Part shown: one piece after another, positions 27,261-35,780 of the stretch
Layout of the letters: every line of letters starts with the position of its first letter
How positions within the stretch are numbered: position 1 is the stretch's first letter
Source of the DNA: Kribbella antibiotica
GTDB taxonomy: Bacteria > Actinomycetota > Actinomycetes > Propionibacteriales > Kribbellaceae
Direction: 5' to 3'
DNA: 64,000 bases
Assembly: GCF_004349055.1 (NCBI RefSeq)
Contig: NZ_SMKX01000001.1
Coordinates: 1 to 64,000 of the forward strand
The notes under the pieces: model-generated
Told to the model about the DNA's origin: nothing
Database searches by the model: none
Seen by the model: only the letters and a program-made list of their open reading frames with translations
Translations under genes and position numbers: made by a program

Positions 27261-27959
27261 ATGGATGCGACTGAGCTGCTGGCGGCGACGGAAGGGTTGT
27301 CGAAGGCGTTGACGCCTGGCGACCTGGACCACACGTTGGGCCGGATCACGGCGGCTGCGGTCGAGGTGCTGCCTGAGGTCGAGTACGCGAGCATCACGGT
27401 CAAGCACGGTGATGGGCGGCTGGAGACGGTTGCGCCGACCAGCGACATCTTGTGGGGTGTGGACGCGGCGCAGTACGAGTTACGCGAAGGGCCCTGTTAC
27501 CAGGCGGCGACGGAGCAGGTGCACATCCTGTCGCCGCACCTGGCCGAGGACAGCCGGTTTCCCCGGTACGCCGCCAGTGCGGTTGCGGCGGGGATTCTCG
27601 CGCAGGGCGGGCTGCGGCTGTTCGATGCGCCGAAGTCGCAGGGGGCGTTGAACCTGTACTCGACGAAGGTCGGTGCTTTCGAGGACATCGCGACGATCGG
27701 GGCGTTGTTCGCGCATCAGTCGGCGATGGCGATCGAGTACGCGCAGGAGATCAAGGACCTGCAGGACGCGTTGCGCACCCGGCGGACGATCGGTCAGGCG
27801 ATCGGCATTCTGATGGAGCGGTACACGCTCTCCGACCAGCGGGCGTTCGCGTTCCTGGCCCGGCTGTCGCAGCAGCGCAATGTGAAGCTGCACCGGGTGT
27901 CGGCGGAGCTGGTCGCCGATGCCGAGCATGCGGCCGGTGAAGTCATCAGCAAGAGTTGA
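27261..27959 (+). CDS. GAF and ANTAR domain RNA-binding antiterminator
   Basis: A 232-aa cytoplasmic protein with an N-terminal GAF domain (about 20-160, VEYASITVKHGDGRLET, LNLYSTKVGAF) and a C-terminal ANTAR domain (about 172-228, RRTIGQAIGILMERYTLSDQ). ANTAR domains bind paired hairpins in nascent RNA and prevent termination; the GAF part senses an unknown signal. Its stop directly abuts the stop of a convergent homologue, so the two form a tail-to-tail pair. Confidence 0.92.
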   Translation: MDATELLAATEGLSKALTPGDLDHTLGRITAAAVEVLPEVEYASITVKHGDGRLETVAPTSDILWGVDAAQYELREGPCYQAATEQVHILSPHLAEDSRFPRYAASAVAAGILAQGGLRLFDAPKSQGALNLYSTKVGAFEDIATIGALFAHQSAMAIEYAQEIKDLQDALRTRRTIGQAIGILMERYTLSDQRAFAFLARLSQQRNVKLHRVSAELVADAEHAAGEVISKS

Positions 27960-28658
27960 TCACCTCGAGTCACGGCCGGGGAGTTTGCGGGTGTTGATGA
28001 AGTCCTGGGCGACGTCGCGGAGCTTGCGGTTGTTGTCCTGGGAGTAGCGCCGCAGGACCTCGAAGGCGCGGTCGCCGTCGAGGTTGTAGCGCTCCATCAG
28101 GATGCCCATCGCCTGGCCGATCAATTTCCGGGCATCGACGGCTTGCTGCATGGTCGCCTGATGGCGGGCGGCCGCGATGGCGATCGCTGCGTGCCGGGCG
28201 AGGATGTGCGCGATGGCCAGGTCGTCCTCGGTGAACGCGCCGGGTTTGGCGCCGTACAGGTTGAGGACGCCGCCGGCACGGCCGGTGACGGTCAGCGGGA
28301 GGTGGACCGCACTGTAGATACCAGCCGCGATCAGCCGGCTGGTCAGCTGTGGCGACCATCTGGTTTCGGTCTGAAGGTCAGGGATCGACAGCGCTGCGCG
28401 GTCGCGGATGGCGGTCAGCAGTGGTCCATCCCCGGCGTTGATCTGCTCCTGGTAGAGCTCGGCCAGCCGCGGATCGGTCGACGCCAGCACCTCGGGACGG
28501 CGGCCCTGGGCGATCAGCACTACGGAGGCGTACCGGCAGCGCACAGCGTGTAACGCGAACTGGACGACGGCCTCGACGGTCTTGTCGATCCCGTCGACTT
28601 CCTGCAGCTCCGTGGCCAGTCGGCTGAAGGCTTCGGCCGACTTGAGATGGTCAGACAT
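27960..28658 (-). CDS. GAF and ANTAR domain RNA-binding antiterminator (paralogue)
   Basis: About 232 aa with the same plan as the convergent neighbour: GAF (about 15-155, YASVVLIAQGRRPEV, LNLYGAKPGAFTEDDLA) and ANTAR (about 168-225, ARKLIGQAMGILMERYNLDG). The pair is probably an old inverted duplication with diverged sensors. ATG 28658 (MSDHL) is preferred over 28673 because it follows a GGAGCCC-type ribosome site and fits the family's N terminus. Confidence 0.9.
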   Translation of the reverse strand: MSDHLKSAEAFSRLATELQEVDGIDKTVEAVVQFALHAVRCRYASVVLIAQGRRPEVLASTDPRLAELYQEQINAGDGPLLTAIRDRAALSIPDLQTETRWSPQLTSRLIAAGIYSAVHLPLTVTGRAGGVLNLYGAKPGAFTEDDLAIAHILARHAAIAIAAARHQATMQQAVDARKLIGQAMGILMERYNLDGDRAFEVLRRYSQDNNRKLRDVAQDFINTRKLPGRDSR

Positions 28659-28808
28659 GAAAGGGCTCCACACGCCTCGCGGCGGCAGCCACCCACCTTC
28701 CGGAGCGACCCGTCACTATCCTGCCTGATGATCGCGCTTCGCCGCACGTTGCCCCGGTCGGCCTGCCTAGGGCAACTCGCGCCCGCGGCACGAACTACAG
28801 TCAGAGCC

Positions 28809-29747
28809 GTGAATCCTGTCCGGCCCTTGGATGCGGCTGACCCGGTGCGGGCCGTGCTCGAGGCCCGGGAGCGCGGGGTGCCGATCGCGCTGGCAACGTC
28901 CGGTACGACGGATCGGCCGCGGTTCGTGGTCCGCGATCCGGAGTCGTGGTGGGCGTCGTTCCCGGCGTACTCGGAGCTGACCGGGGTCGGTCCCGGAGCT
29001 TCCGTCTGGATCCCGGGGCCCTTGAGCGCGACGATGAACCTGTTCGCAGCAGTGCACGCGGCTGCCGTTGGGGCTCGGGTTGTTGAGGATGCTGCTGACG
29101 CGACCCACGCCTGTATGACGCCTGCTCAGCTCGATCGGCTTGGCGGCGAGCTGAGGCCCGATGCGCTGGTGTGTGTCGCGGGCGCCCGGTTGGAGCAACG
29201 GTCAGCGGGTCCGCAGGTAGTCCACTACTACGGTGCGGCCGAGCTGTCGTTTGTGGCCGCGGGCAACCATGGTGACGACCTCCAGCCGTTCAAGGGGGTT
29301 GAGGTCGATCTGCGCGACGGCGAGATCTGGGTGCGATCGCCGTACGTGTGTCTCGGGTACGCCGACGGCGCAGCCGGCCCACTGCGCACCGACCGCGATG
29401 GCTGGGCGACGGTGGGTGATCGCGGCCGCTGGTCCGGTACGACGCTCAGTGTCCTCGGCCGACCTGGAACCGTCACGACCGCTGGGGCGACCGTGGTGAT
29501 CGCCGAGGTGGAGGAGCAACTCGCGAAGGTGGCTCGGGGGCCGGTGGTTGTTTTCGGAGTCCCGCATGAGGTGCTCGGTGAAGTGCTGGCGGTCGCCGTC
29601 GTCGAGTCGGCGGATCTGACGCGGTTGAAGGCGTATGCCCGCGAGCACCTGCCGTCGTCGCACCGGCCGCGTCGTTGGCAGGTCGTCGACGAGTTGCCGT
29701 TGACCGCCGGTGGCAAGGTCGACCGAGCGAGGTTGGCCAGTGTCTGA
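28809..29747 (+). CDS. Short class I adenylate-forming enzyme (acyl-CoA ligase-like)
   Basis: A 312-aa AMP-binding enzyme. It has the P-loop ATSGTTDRPRFVV, the A5-like motif YYGAAELSF, A7 WATVGDRG, A8 LGRPGTVTTAGATVVIAEVEEQL split by the usual hinge, and the catalytic Lys in LPLTAGGKVDRARL. It lacks the roughly 150-residue N-terminal subdomain of full-length ligases and resembles MenE-like short forms. GTG 28809 lies 6 bp after a TACAGT -10-like box, so it may be leaderless. The gene overlaps the thiolase start and heads an operon with bioM and bioN. It may activate a carboxylate linked to biotin or pimelate metabolism; this is inference. Confidence 0.82.
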   Translation: MNPVRPLDAADPVRAVLEARERGVPIALATSGTTDRPRFVVRDPESWWASFPAYSELTGVGPGASVWIPGPLSATMNLFAAVHAAAVGARVVEDAADATHACMTPAQLDRLGGELRPDALVCVAGARLEQRSAGPQVVHYYGAAELSFVAAGNHGDDLQPFKGVEVDLRDGEIWVRSPYVCLGYADGAAGPLRTDRDGWATVGDRGRWSGTTLSVLGRPGTVTTAGATVVIAEVEEQLAKVARGPVVVFGVPHEVLGEVLAVAVVESADLTRLKAYAREHLPSSHRPRRWQVVDELPLTAGGKVDRARLASV

Positions 29748-30843
29748 CCTGTTCATCACCCACGCGTTGCGGACCCCGATCGGTACCGCCGGCAAGGCCT
29801 TTCGCGACGTCACCGCCGCCGACCTGGGCGCCGCCGTACTGGAGGAGCTTGTTCGCAGGCTTGCCGGTGCTGACGTCGAAGACGTTGTCCTAGGCAACTG
29901 CATGGGACCGGGCGGCAATGTCGCCCGGGTGGCCGCCCTCACGGCAGGGATCGCCGACCAGGTCCCGGCGCTGACGGTGGATCGGCAATGCGCCAGCGGT
30001 CTGGCCGCAATCCAGGTCGCCGCCGCAGGCTCGCCGAGCGGGTACGTGCTGGCGGGTGGGGTCGAGAGCGCTTCGACCGCACCTTGGCGATTTTGGCCGC
30101 CGGCTTCTGGTGCGGACGCTGTGCGGTATGAGCGGGCTCCGTTTGCGCCGGTCGGACGCGATCCGGCAATGGGCGCGGCGGCGGATGCATTGGCCGAGAT
30201 GTACGGAATCACTCGGGCGCGGCAGGACGAGTACGCGGCGCGGTCGCATGAGCGGGCCGCTGCAGCCCAGGGCGCTGGAGCGTTCGACAGCGAGCTAGTG
30301 CCGGTAGGCAGTCGCGCGACGGATGAGCGCATCCGGGCCGGACTGACGGCGGAGCGGTTGGGGAAACTGCCGGCGGTGTTTCGCACCGGCGGGACTGTGA
30401 CGGCGGGGAACTCTTGTGGGGTTAACGACGGCGCGGCCGTGGTTGCGATGTCAACGGCCAGACCAGGACCGGCCCTCAAAGTCCTGGCTGCGGCTTCCGC
30501 GGGAGTTGATCCGGCGTTGCCAGGGCTTGGGCTGGTGCCCGCTGTGCAAAAGGTCTTGAAGACGGCTGGGTTGAGCCCGGCCGAGATTGACGTGTGGGAG
30601 TTCAACGAGGCGTTCGCCGGTCAGGTGCTCGCGTGTTGCGACGTGCTTGGGCTGGCCGACGAACGCGTCTGCCCGCAAGGTGGGGCGTTGGCGCTCGGCC
30701 ACCCGTGGGGCGCGAGTGGCGCCGTACTGGCGGTGCGGTTGTTCACCCAGCTCGTCACACAAGAGGGCGGTCGGTACGGCGTCGCAGCGATCGCGGCGGG
30801 TGGCGGTCAAGGTGCGGCGATTCTGGTCGAAGCATGCCGCTGA
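29740..30843 (+). CDS. Thiolase-family protein lacking the C-terminal catalytic Cys
   Basis: A 367-aa thiolase-fold protein. The acyl-accepting Cys84 (VDRQCASGLAAIQ), NEAFAGQ and GHPWGASGA are intact. The final motif, normally CxGGGxG, reads AAGGGQG, with Ala352 where the second catalytic Cys (acid/base for Claisen chemistry) is expected. A normal acetyl-CoA acetyltransferase cycle is therefore doubtful; acyl transfer or decarboxylative condensation would still be possible. GTG 29740 overlaps the ligase stop by 8 bp, and its stop overlaps the bioM start, so the genes are translationally linked. Confidence 0.85.
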   Translation: MSDLFITHALRTPIGTAGKAFRDVTAADLGAAVLEELVRRLAGADVEDVVLGNCMGPGGNVARVAALTAGIADQVPALTVDRQCASGLAAIQVAAAGSPSGYVLAGGVESASTAPWRFWPPASGADAVRYERAPFAPVGRDPAMGAAADALAEMYGITRARQDEYAARSHERAAAAQGAGAFDSELVPVGSRATDERIRAGLTAERLGKLPAVFRTGGTVTAGNSCGVNDGAAVVAMSTARPGPALKVLAAASAGVDPALPGLGLVPAVQKVLKTAGLSPAEIDVWEFNEAFAGQVLACCDVLGLADERVCPQGGALALGHPWGASGAVLAVRLFTQLVTQEGGRYGVAAIAAGGGQGAAILVEACR

Positions 30844-31514
30844 TCGAGTTCGCCGAGGTCACGCATGCCTTCGGCGACGGGCCCGCCGTACTGGAGGACG
30901 TGACAGTCTCGCTCCACGAGCGCCGGATCGGCATCATCGGCGGCAACGGCTCGGGCAAGTCCACCTTCGTCCGAATGATCAACGGGTTGGTCGTCCCCGA
31001 GGCCGGGACAGTCCGGGTCGACGGCGACAGCACGGCCAACCAGGCGCGCCGCATCCGCCGCAAGGTCGGCTTCTGTTTCACCAACCCAGACTCACAAATT
31101 GTCATGCCGACGGTCGCCGAAGATGTTGCCTTCGGCCTCCGTCGCCTGAAGATCTCCAAGACCGAAGTGCAGGAACGGGTTGCCGCCATCCTCGAGACCT
31201 ACGGCCTGAAGCAGCTCGCCGATCGCCCCGCACACACGTTGTCCGGCGGCCAGAAACAGCTGCTGGCACTGGCTTCTGTCGTGGTCACCGAGCCCGAGGT
31301 GCTCATCCTCGACGAGCCGACCACACTCCTTGACCTGAGCAACGAACGCCGCATCCGGCGCGAGATCGAGCAGCTCGACCTGCAAGTGATCCTGGTGACG
31401 CACCACCTGCATCTGCTCGACGGCTTCGACCGCACGCTCGTCTTTCACCAAGGCCGTCTCGTCGCCGACGACCATCCCGATCAGGCTCGAACTACTTACC
31501 GAGCACTGATATGA
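30834..31514 (+). CDS. bioM: Biotin ECF transporter ATPase
   Basis: A 226-aa ECF-type ATPase with Walker A GGNGSGKST, the Q-loop region NPDSQIVMPTVAEDVAFGL characteristic of CbiO/EcfA/BioM, signature LSGGQKQLLALA and Walker B VLILDEPTTLLDL. ATG 30834 overlaps the thiolase stop, and the stop overlaps the bioN ATG. With BioN and the convergently encoded BioY it should form the energy-coupling biotin importer. Confidence 0.9.
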   Translation: MPLIEFAEVTHAFGDGPAVLEDVTVSLHERRIGIIGGNGSGKSTFVRMINGLVVPEAGTVRVDGDSTANQARRIRRKVGFCFTNPDSQIVMPTVAEDVAFGLRRLKISKTEVQERVAAILETYGLKQLADRPAHTLSGGQKQLLALASVVVTEPEVLILDEPTTLLDLSNERRIRREIEQLDLQVILVTHHLHLLDGFDRTLVFHQGRLVADDHPDQARTTYRALI

Positions 31515-32086
31515 GCGACCTGATGACGTACACCGCCGGTACGTCGATCATTCACCGCCTGCCGGCAGGTGCGAAGGTGCTCGCCCTGGCAGTCGTCTCG
31601 ATCACCACTGTGGTCATCGAGCGACCGTGGTTGACGGCGGCTGCGCTCGCGTTGGCGGCAACGGCCACGGTGCTGGCGCGGCTGCCACGCAGACTGCTTG
31701 TCAAGCAGTGGAAGGCCTACCTGGTCGTCGTCGGTCTGCTCGGCGGCTACCAATGGTTGACCGACGGCCCGGCAAAGGCCTTCCAGGTCGCGGGCGGGCT
31801 GGCTGCGCTCCTCGCACTGGCCGGTGTGGTCAGCGCTACAACGCGCACCACCGAACTCCTCGAGCTAGCCGTCCGGTGTTCCACCGAGCGAGTCGGCATC
31901 ACCCTCGCGCTCGGCATCCGCTCAGTAGCAGTCGTCTACGACCTCGCCCGCGACGTCCGAGCCGCTCAGCTGGCCCGGGGACTCGGCTTCAGTCTCCGAG
32001 CGTTCGCCGTACCGCTCGTGGTCAGATCGCTGCGTCAGGCCGACGGCTTGGCTGAGGCCTTGATTGCCCGAGGCTTCGACGACTGA
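31511..32086 (+). CDS. bioN: Biotin ECF transporter transmembrane T component
   Basis: A 191-aa EcfT/BioN membrane protein with about five hydrophobic segments. The coupling-helix motif reads RDVRAAQLARGL and is followed near the C terminus by QADGLAEALIARGFDD, the two Ala-Arg-Gly type motifs of EcfT proteins. ATGA overlap with bioM. The last 52 bp overlap the 3' end of bioY on the opposite strand. Confidence 0.9.
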   Translation: MSDLMTYTAGTSIIHRLPAGAKVLALAVVSITTVVIERPWLTAAALALAATATVLARLPRRLLVKQWKAYLVVVGLLGGYQWLTDGPAKAFQVAGGLAALLALAGVVSATTRTTELLELAVRCSTERVGITLALGIRSVAVVYDLARDVRAAQLARGLGFSLRAFAVPLVVRSLRQADGLAEALIARGFDD

Positions 32087-32643
32087 CGTCGCGGTAGCAG
32101 ATCCGGTACTGCGCGATGCACGGCTTCGGCCACGACTGTCGCGACGACTGCCTTCACCGTGTCCCCAATCAGGAAGAACGCGCTCCCGGTGATCGCCTCG
32201 CCAAGGCTCAGATGAGCGCGCCACGCGGTCACCGGGATGCCGATGCAGTACAGCACCACGATCCCGCCGAACACGATGCTCGGTAGCCCGAACCACATCC
32301 GGTACGGCGCTCCGAACCGGTACACGAGCGTACCGATCACGAACGCGGCCACCGGGAACCCGATCACGTAGCCCGCGCTCGGCCCGGTGAACACCGACAA
32401 TCCACCGCGGCCGCCGGACAGCAGCGGCAGTCCGATGGCCACGAGCGCCAGGAACAGAAGCATCGACAACCCACCTCGGCGCCCGCCGAGAATCGCCCCC
32501 GTGATCATCACGCCCAGCGTCTGCACGGTGACCGGCACCGGGAATCCGAACGGTGACACGCCCGGCACCAGGCCCATCGCGCCGACCAGACCAGCGAAGG
32601 TCGCGATCAACGCCAGGTCCCGGGTGCGCCTATCTGTGCTCAT
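32035..32643 (-). CDS. bioY: Biotin transporter substrate-binding S component
   Basis: A 202-aa BioY protein with about six membrane helices. The family signatures VPGVSPFGFPVPVTVQTLGVM, split after the first half, GAILGGRRGGLSMLLFLAL and GPSAGYVIGFPVAAF are clear. It captures biotin and couples to BioMN. It is convergent to bioN with a 52-bp antisense overlap, so transcription of one could affect the other. ATG 32643 directly precedes the first helix. Confidence 0.95.
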   Translation of the reverse strand: MSTDRRTRDLALIATFAGLVGAMGLVPGVSPFGFPVPVTVQTLGVMITGAILGGRRGGLSMLLFLALVAIGLPLLSGGRGGLSVFTGPSAGYVIGFPVAAFVIGTLVYRFGAPYRMWFGLPSIVFGGIVVLYCIGIPVTAWRAHLSLGEAITGSAFFLIGDTVKAVVATVVAEAVHRAVPDLLPRRQSSKPRAIKASAKPSA

Positions 32644-32736
32644 ACCGTCATTGTGCCTGCTGCCGGTCCTGTCAAGAACTCGATCATGGAGATCGAAACG
32701 ATAGGCGGCCTCGTCAGGAGTGCCTAGCTTGTCGGC

Positions 32737-35256
32737 ATGGCGACGAACTGGTCCAGAAGAACTTTCCTTGCCACTGGTAGCGGCGCAGTTGCAGCAGCCG
32801 CGATCCCCAGTGGAACTGCCGCGGCAGCCACCAGCGCCGCCGCAGCCCCCGCGGCGGCCGGGCTCGCCGGGGTCGAACCCGACATCGAGTTGGCCAAGCT
32901 GTGGTGGCCGAATCCGCGCAACGTATGGACGCCGATCGGGTGGAAGGACCACCTGTTCCGGTTCAACGTCACCTACAACGGCAGCGTGATCGGAGCGCCG
33001 TCCCCGTTGGCGCGCAAGATCAAGGAATTCGCGGCGGACGACGAGCACGACGCCAAGTACTACAAGGCCGACCGGCTGCAGCTGGACATGACGCCGTGGG
33101 GCGGCCCGGCCTTCACCAAGAGCAAGAACGCCGCGCAGCCGATGCCGGACCTCTATCCTGGCCACTTCTACGTCTACCGCGAGGACCAAGGCCTCTACGG
33201 CCGCGGCCGGCAGAGCTGGGCCGACCACCCGACGCCGGTGCTGCAGACCGACTGGACCTTCTCCGAAGCAGGACTGGTACTGCGCCAGTCGGTCTTCGCC
33301 CACGCGTTCAACGGCGCCGATGTGGTGACCGGTGAGGAGTCGTTGTTCGCCTGGATCCGGCTCGAGGTGATCGCTGCGGATCAGCGCTTGGTCAATCCCG
33401 ATCACGACTACGGGTTCGCGATCCGGGTCTGCCGCGCGTACTACTCGCAGGAGCTCCCGTACAACTTCCAGGACGGCATCGTGCTCACCGGCTTCCCGGA
33501 GCTCGCGCCGTTCACCTATACCCGCTGGACCAAGCCGCTGGCGGCCGGCTCGATGACCGGGTTCTCGATGTGGCAACCGCGTGGCCCGCAGCTCGGCGTA
33601 CTGGCCCAGAACGGGTCGCCGGCGCCGGTGTTCAGCCAGAAGGACGCGGGCAAGACGATCTACAACATCGAGGCCAAACTCAAGCCGGAGGTCGGCGCGC
33701 GGATCGACATCCTGCAGTGCATGCGGCCGGTCAACGAAGAGCGCGAGTTCAATCCGGAGATTCTCCTCGGGTACGACGGCGCGCTCGCCGACTCGAACCG
33801 TTACTGGTCCCGCAAGCCGGCGACGGCCGCCACGGTGACCACGCCCGAGAAGTACGTCAACGAACTGGTCGCCAGGAACGTGCAGTTCTCCGAGGTTGTC
33901 GCGTCCAAGGTGCCCGGGCAGAACTACTCGACCTTCCTCACCGGCTCGATGGGGTACGACGTCCTGTGGACCACGCCGACATCGATGACCAGCCACATGT
34001 TCCTGTCCCTGCTGGGATATCACGACGTGGTCGCCAAACACCTCGAGCTCTATCGGGGCACCCAGGGCACGGTGAAGCCGCCAGGTCCGGACTACTATGT
34101 GAAGCATCCCGGGTACTACGCGACGCCGGACACCGTCACTGCCATCGACTGGCTGCCCGATCACGGTGCAGTGATGCTCGCGGTATCGACGCACGCGCTG
34201 ATGACCGGTGATCAGGCCTTCATCGATACGTGGCTTCCGTCGCTGCTCAAGGCTTGTGACTGGATCAAGGATGCCTGTGCGCTGACCGCTCACGACGGTG
34301 TGAAGGGACTCCCGCCGGCCGGCGGCGCAAGCGACGAAGGCGGCTCGGTCCAGAGCATCTGGGCCACCGCGTGGATCTACAAGGGCCTGATCACGACGAT
34401 CCGCCTGCTCAAGCGGCTCAACCATGCACGGACTGCCGAGCTGACGGCATTCGCTGCGTCGTACCAGGCCAAGGCCAGTCAGGCGTTGGACACGATCGGG
34501 TCCCAAGGCCCGAAATGGCGGCACCCGGACGGCAACGAGTACCCGATCTACTCGGCCAACTTCTTCGGTGCACCCGGTGTGTTCGGCGAGGCGATGCGGC
34601 TGGACGCCGGCGCGATGGTGATGGTCTGGTCGGGACTGCTGCCGGCCTCGGATCCGCGGATGGTCAAGTACTGCGACTACTTCCGGGTCGGTCCGAACGC
34701 AAAGCTCTGGAACGGCGGCTCGCGTAAGCATCCGCTGGATGCGCCGATCCTCGAGCACGAGATCTCCAGCTTCGAACCCATCTACAGCTGGAACATCTTC
34801 CACTCCTGGCAACTCGGCAACCGCGCGAAGTTCCTGGAAGGCATGTATTCGCTGGCGGCCGGTGGTGTCTCTCCGCAGACCTACATCCCGTTCGAGCACC
34901 GCGGCGGTATGTCGGCCTCACTCGGCACCCACGCCACGATCTTCACCCTGATGCGCCTTGCCGTGGTCGACGACGCGCTGTCCGAGTCCGACCTCAACCT
35001 GCTGCGGCTCTGCCCGATGGCCTGGCTGTCGACCGACCAGGACACCGTCTTCGACAAGATGCCGACCGTCTATGGCCCGGTCAGCCTGAAATTCCGTCGT
35101 ACGGGCGCCACCGAGTTGACGCTGACCTGGACGGCCACGTGGCGCACGAAACCCCAGCGTCTGCTGGTCCACGCGCCGCCCGGTTTCACCGCGCTCATCG
35201 TCAACGGTACGACGTACGCCGTACCGGCTGAGGGGTATGTCGTCGTACCGGCTTAG
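32737..35256 (+). CDS. Tat-exported six-hairpin glycosidase-like protein
   Basis: An 839-aa secreted protein with a Tat signal (WSRRTFLATG, Ala-rich to about residue 45). An N-terminal beta-sandwich-like region (about 50-370) is followed by a helical stretch (about 380-780) with the pattern of an (alpha/alpha)6 barrel (WLPDHGAVMLAVSTHALMTGD, ASDEGGSVQSIWATAWIYKG, ISSFEPIYSWNIFH) and a small C-terminal beta domain. The plan recalls GH63/GH78/GH127-type six-hairpin glycosidases, but I cannot assign a family. A hairpin terminator follows at 35284. Confidence 0.75.
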   Translation: MATNWSRRTFLATGSGAVAAAAIPSGTAAAATSAAAAPAAAGLAGVEPDIELAKLWWPNPRNVWTPIGWKDHLFRFNVTYNGSVIGAPSPLARKIKEFAADDEHDAKYYKADRLQLDMTPWGGPAFTKSKNAAQPMPDLYPGHFYVYREDQGLYGRGRQSWADHPTPVLQTDWTFSEAGLVLRQSVFAHAFNGADVVTGEESLFAWIRLEVIAADQRLVNPDHDYGFAIRVCRAYYSQELPYNFQDGIVLTGFPELAPFTYTRWTKPLAAGSMTGFSMWQPRGPQLGVLAQNGSPAPVFSQKDAGKTIYNIEAKLKPEVGARIDILQCMRPVNEEREFNPEILLGYDGALADSNRYWSRKPATAATVTTPEKYVNELVARNVQFSEVVASKVPGQNYSTFLTGSMGYDVLWTTPTSMTSHMFLSLLGYHDVVAKHLELYRGTQGTVKPPGPDYYVKHPGYYATPDTVTAIDWLPDHGAVMLAVSTHALMTGDQAFIDTWLPSLLKACDWIKDACALTAHDGVKGLPPAGGASDEGGSVQSIWATAWIYKGLITTIRLLKRLNHARTAELTAFAASYQAKASQALDTIGSQGPKWRHPDGNEYPIYSANFFGAPGVFGEAMRLDAGAMVMVWSGLLPASDPRMVKYCDYFRVGPNAKLWNGGSRKHPLDAPILEHEISSFEPIYSWNIFHSWQLGNRAKFLEGMYSLAAGGVSPQTYIPFEHRGGMSASLGTHATIFTLMRLAVVDDALSESDLNLLRLCPMAWLSTDQDTVFDKMPTVYGPVSLKFRRTGATELTLTWTATWRTKPQRLLVHAPPGFTALIVNGTTYAVPAEGYVVVPA

Positions 35257-35283
35257 GCACAACCCTTTCGGCCCTGCTGGTAA

Positions 35284-35309
35284 GGAGCGCCGGTCCGTCC
35301 CGGCGCTCC
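35284..35309. terminator. Hairpin terminator after the six-hairpin glycosidase gene
   Basis: A perfect 10-bp stem (GGAGCGCCGG, 35284-35293; right arm 35300-35309) with a 6-nt loop sits 27 bp after the stop codon. Confidence 0.8.
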
Positions 35310-35410
35310 ACGCCTCACAAGATAGTTGCTATCGGCAAGTTAGTCGCCGTCTTCAGGTCTGCTGGAAACGATTCCGCCCTGGCTGGGGCGGATCTAGCCT
35401 CGATCGACAG

Positions 35411-35424
35411 TTCAATCGATTGAA
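35411..35424. promoter_or_regulatory. LacI-type palindromic operator
   Basis: The 14-bp perfect palindrome TTCAATCGATTGAA fits the LacI/GalR consensus AAnCGnTT with a central CG. It lies 13 bp before the GTG of the small secreted protein. A weaker half-match, GGAAACGATTCC, is at 35364-35375. No LacI gene is in this window. Confidence 0.6.
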
Positions 35425-35436
35425 TGAGGTGCTCCT

Positions 35437-35763
35437 GTGCGAGTTCGCAAACTCTCCCTGGCCGCGGCCGGCGGCGTCCTGCTGATCGGTGGCCTGACGG
35501 CAGTCCCGGCCTCCGCCGACCCACAGTGCCTCAGCGGCCAGGTCTGCTTCTACCGCGGCGGCAGCCTGCTGGCGATCAGGCAGCCGCTCTCGTCCTTTGT
35601 CTGTTCAACCGGTGGCATCTCGAACTGGGACATGATCCGCAACTACTCCAGCGTTTCGCAATGGAGCTACTCCGACGGCGGCTGCGACAACGATCCGCAG
35701 CTCATCGGCGCCGGCCAGACCCGCAGTGACCTTGGCGCAGACAACTCCTACAGCGGCGGCTGA
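35437..35763 (+). CDS. Small secreted Cys protein (peptidase inhibitor I36-like)
   Basis: A 108-aa exported protein with a signal peptide (1-27, cleavage after ASA). The mature 81-residue part begins DPQCLSGQVCFYRGG and has four cysteines that could form two disulfides. It resembles the I36/beta-gamma-crystallin-like inhibitors of actinomycetes in size and in its CxxxxxCxY start, but the match is weak. GTG 35437 is the only sensible start. A LacI-type operator lies directly upstream, so carbon-source control is possible. Confidence 0.65.
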   Translation: MRVRKLSLAAAGGVLLIGGLTAVPASADPQCLSGQVCFYRGGSLLAIRQPLSSFVCSTGGISNWDMIRNYSSVSQWSYSDGGCDNDPQLIGAGQTRSDLGADNSYSGG

Positions 35764-35780
35764 CCTCTTGCCCTGCTGGG

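Noticed and set aside
28749-28777. GTTGCCC...GGGCAAC inverted repeat before the ligase gene as a biotin operator
   Set aside because: Seven-base arms with a 15-bp spacer are weak, and no copy is seen at the bioY promoter.
32035-34899. A very long minus-strand reading frame across the six-hairpin glycosidase gene
   Set aside because: Only its last 609 bases encode a recognisable protein (BioY). The rest is antisense to the glycosidase and has no domain signal; such frames are common in high-GC DNA.
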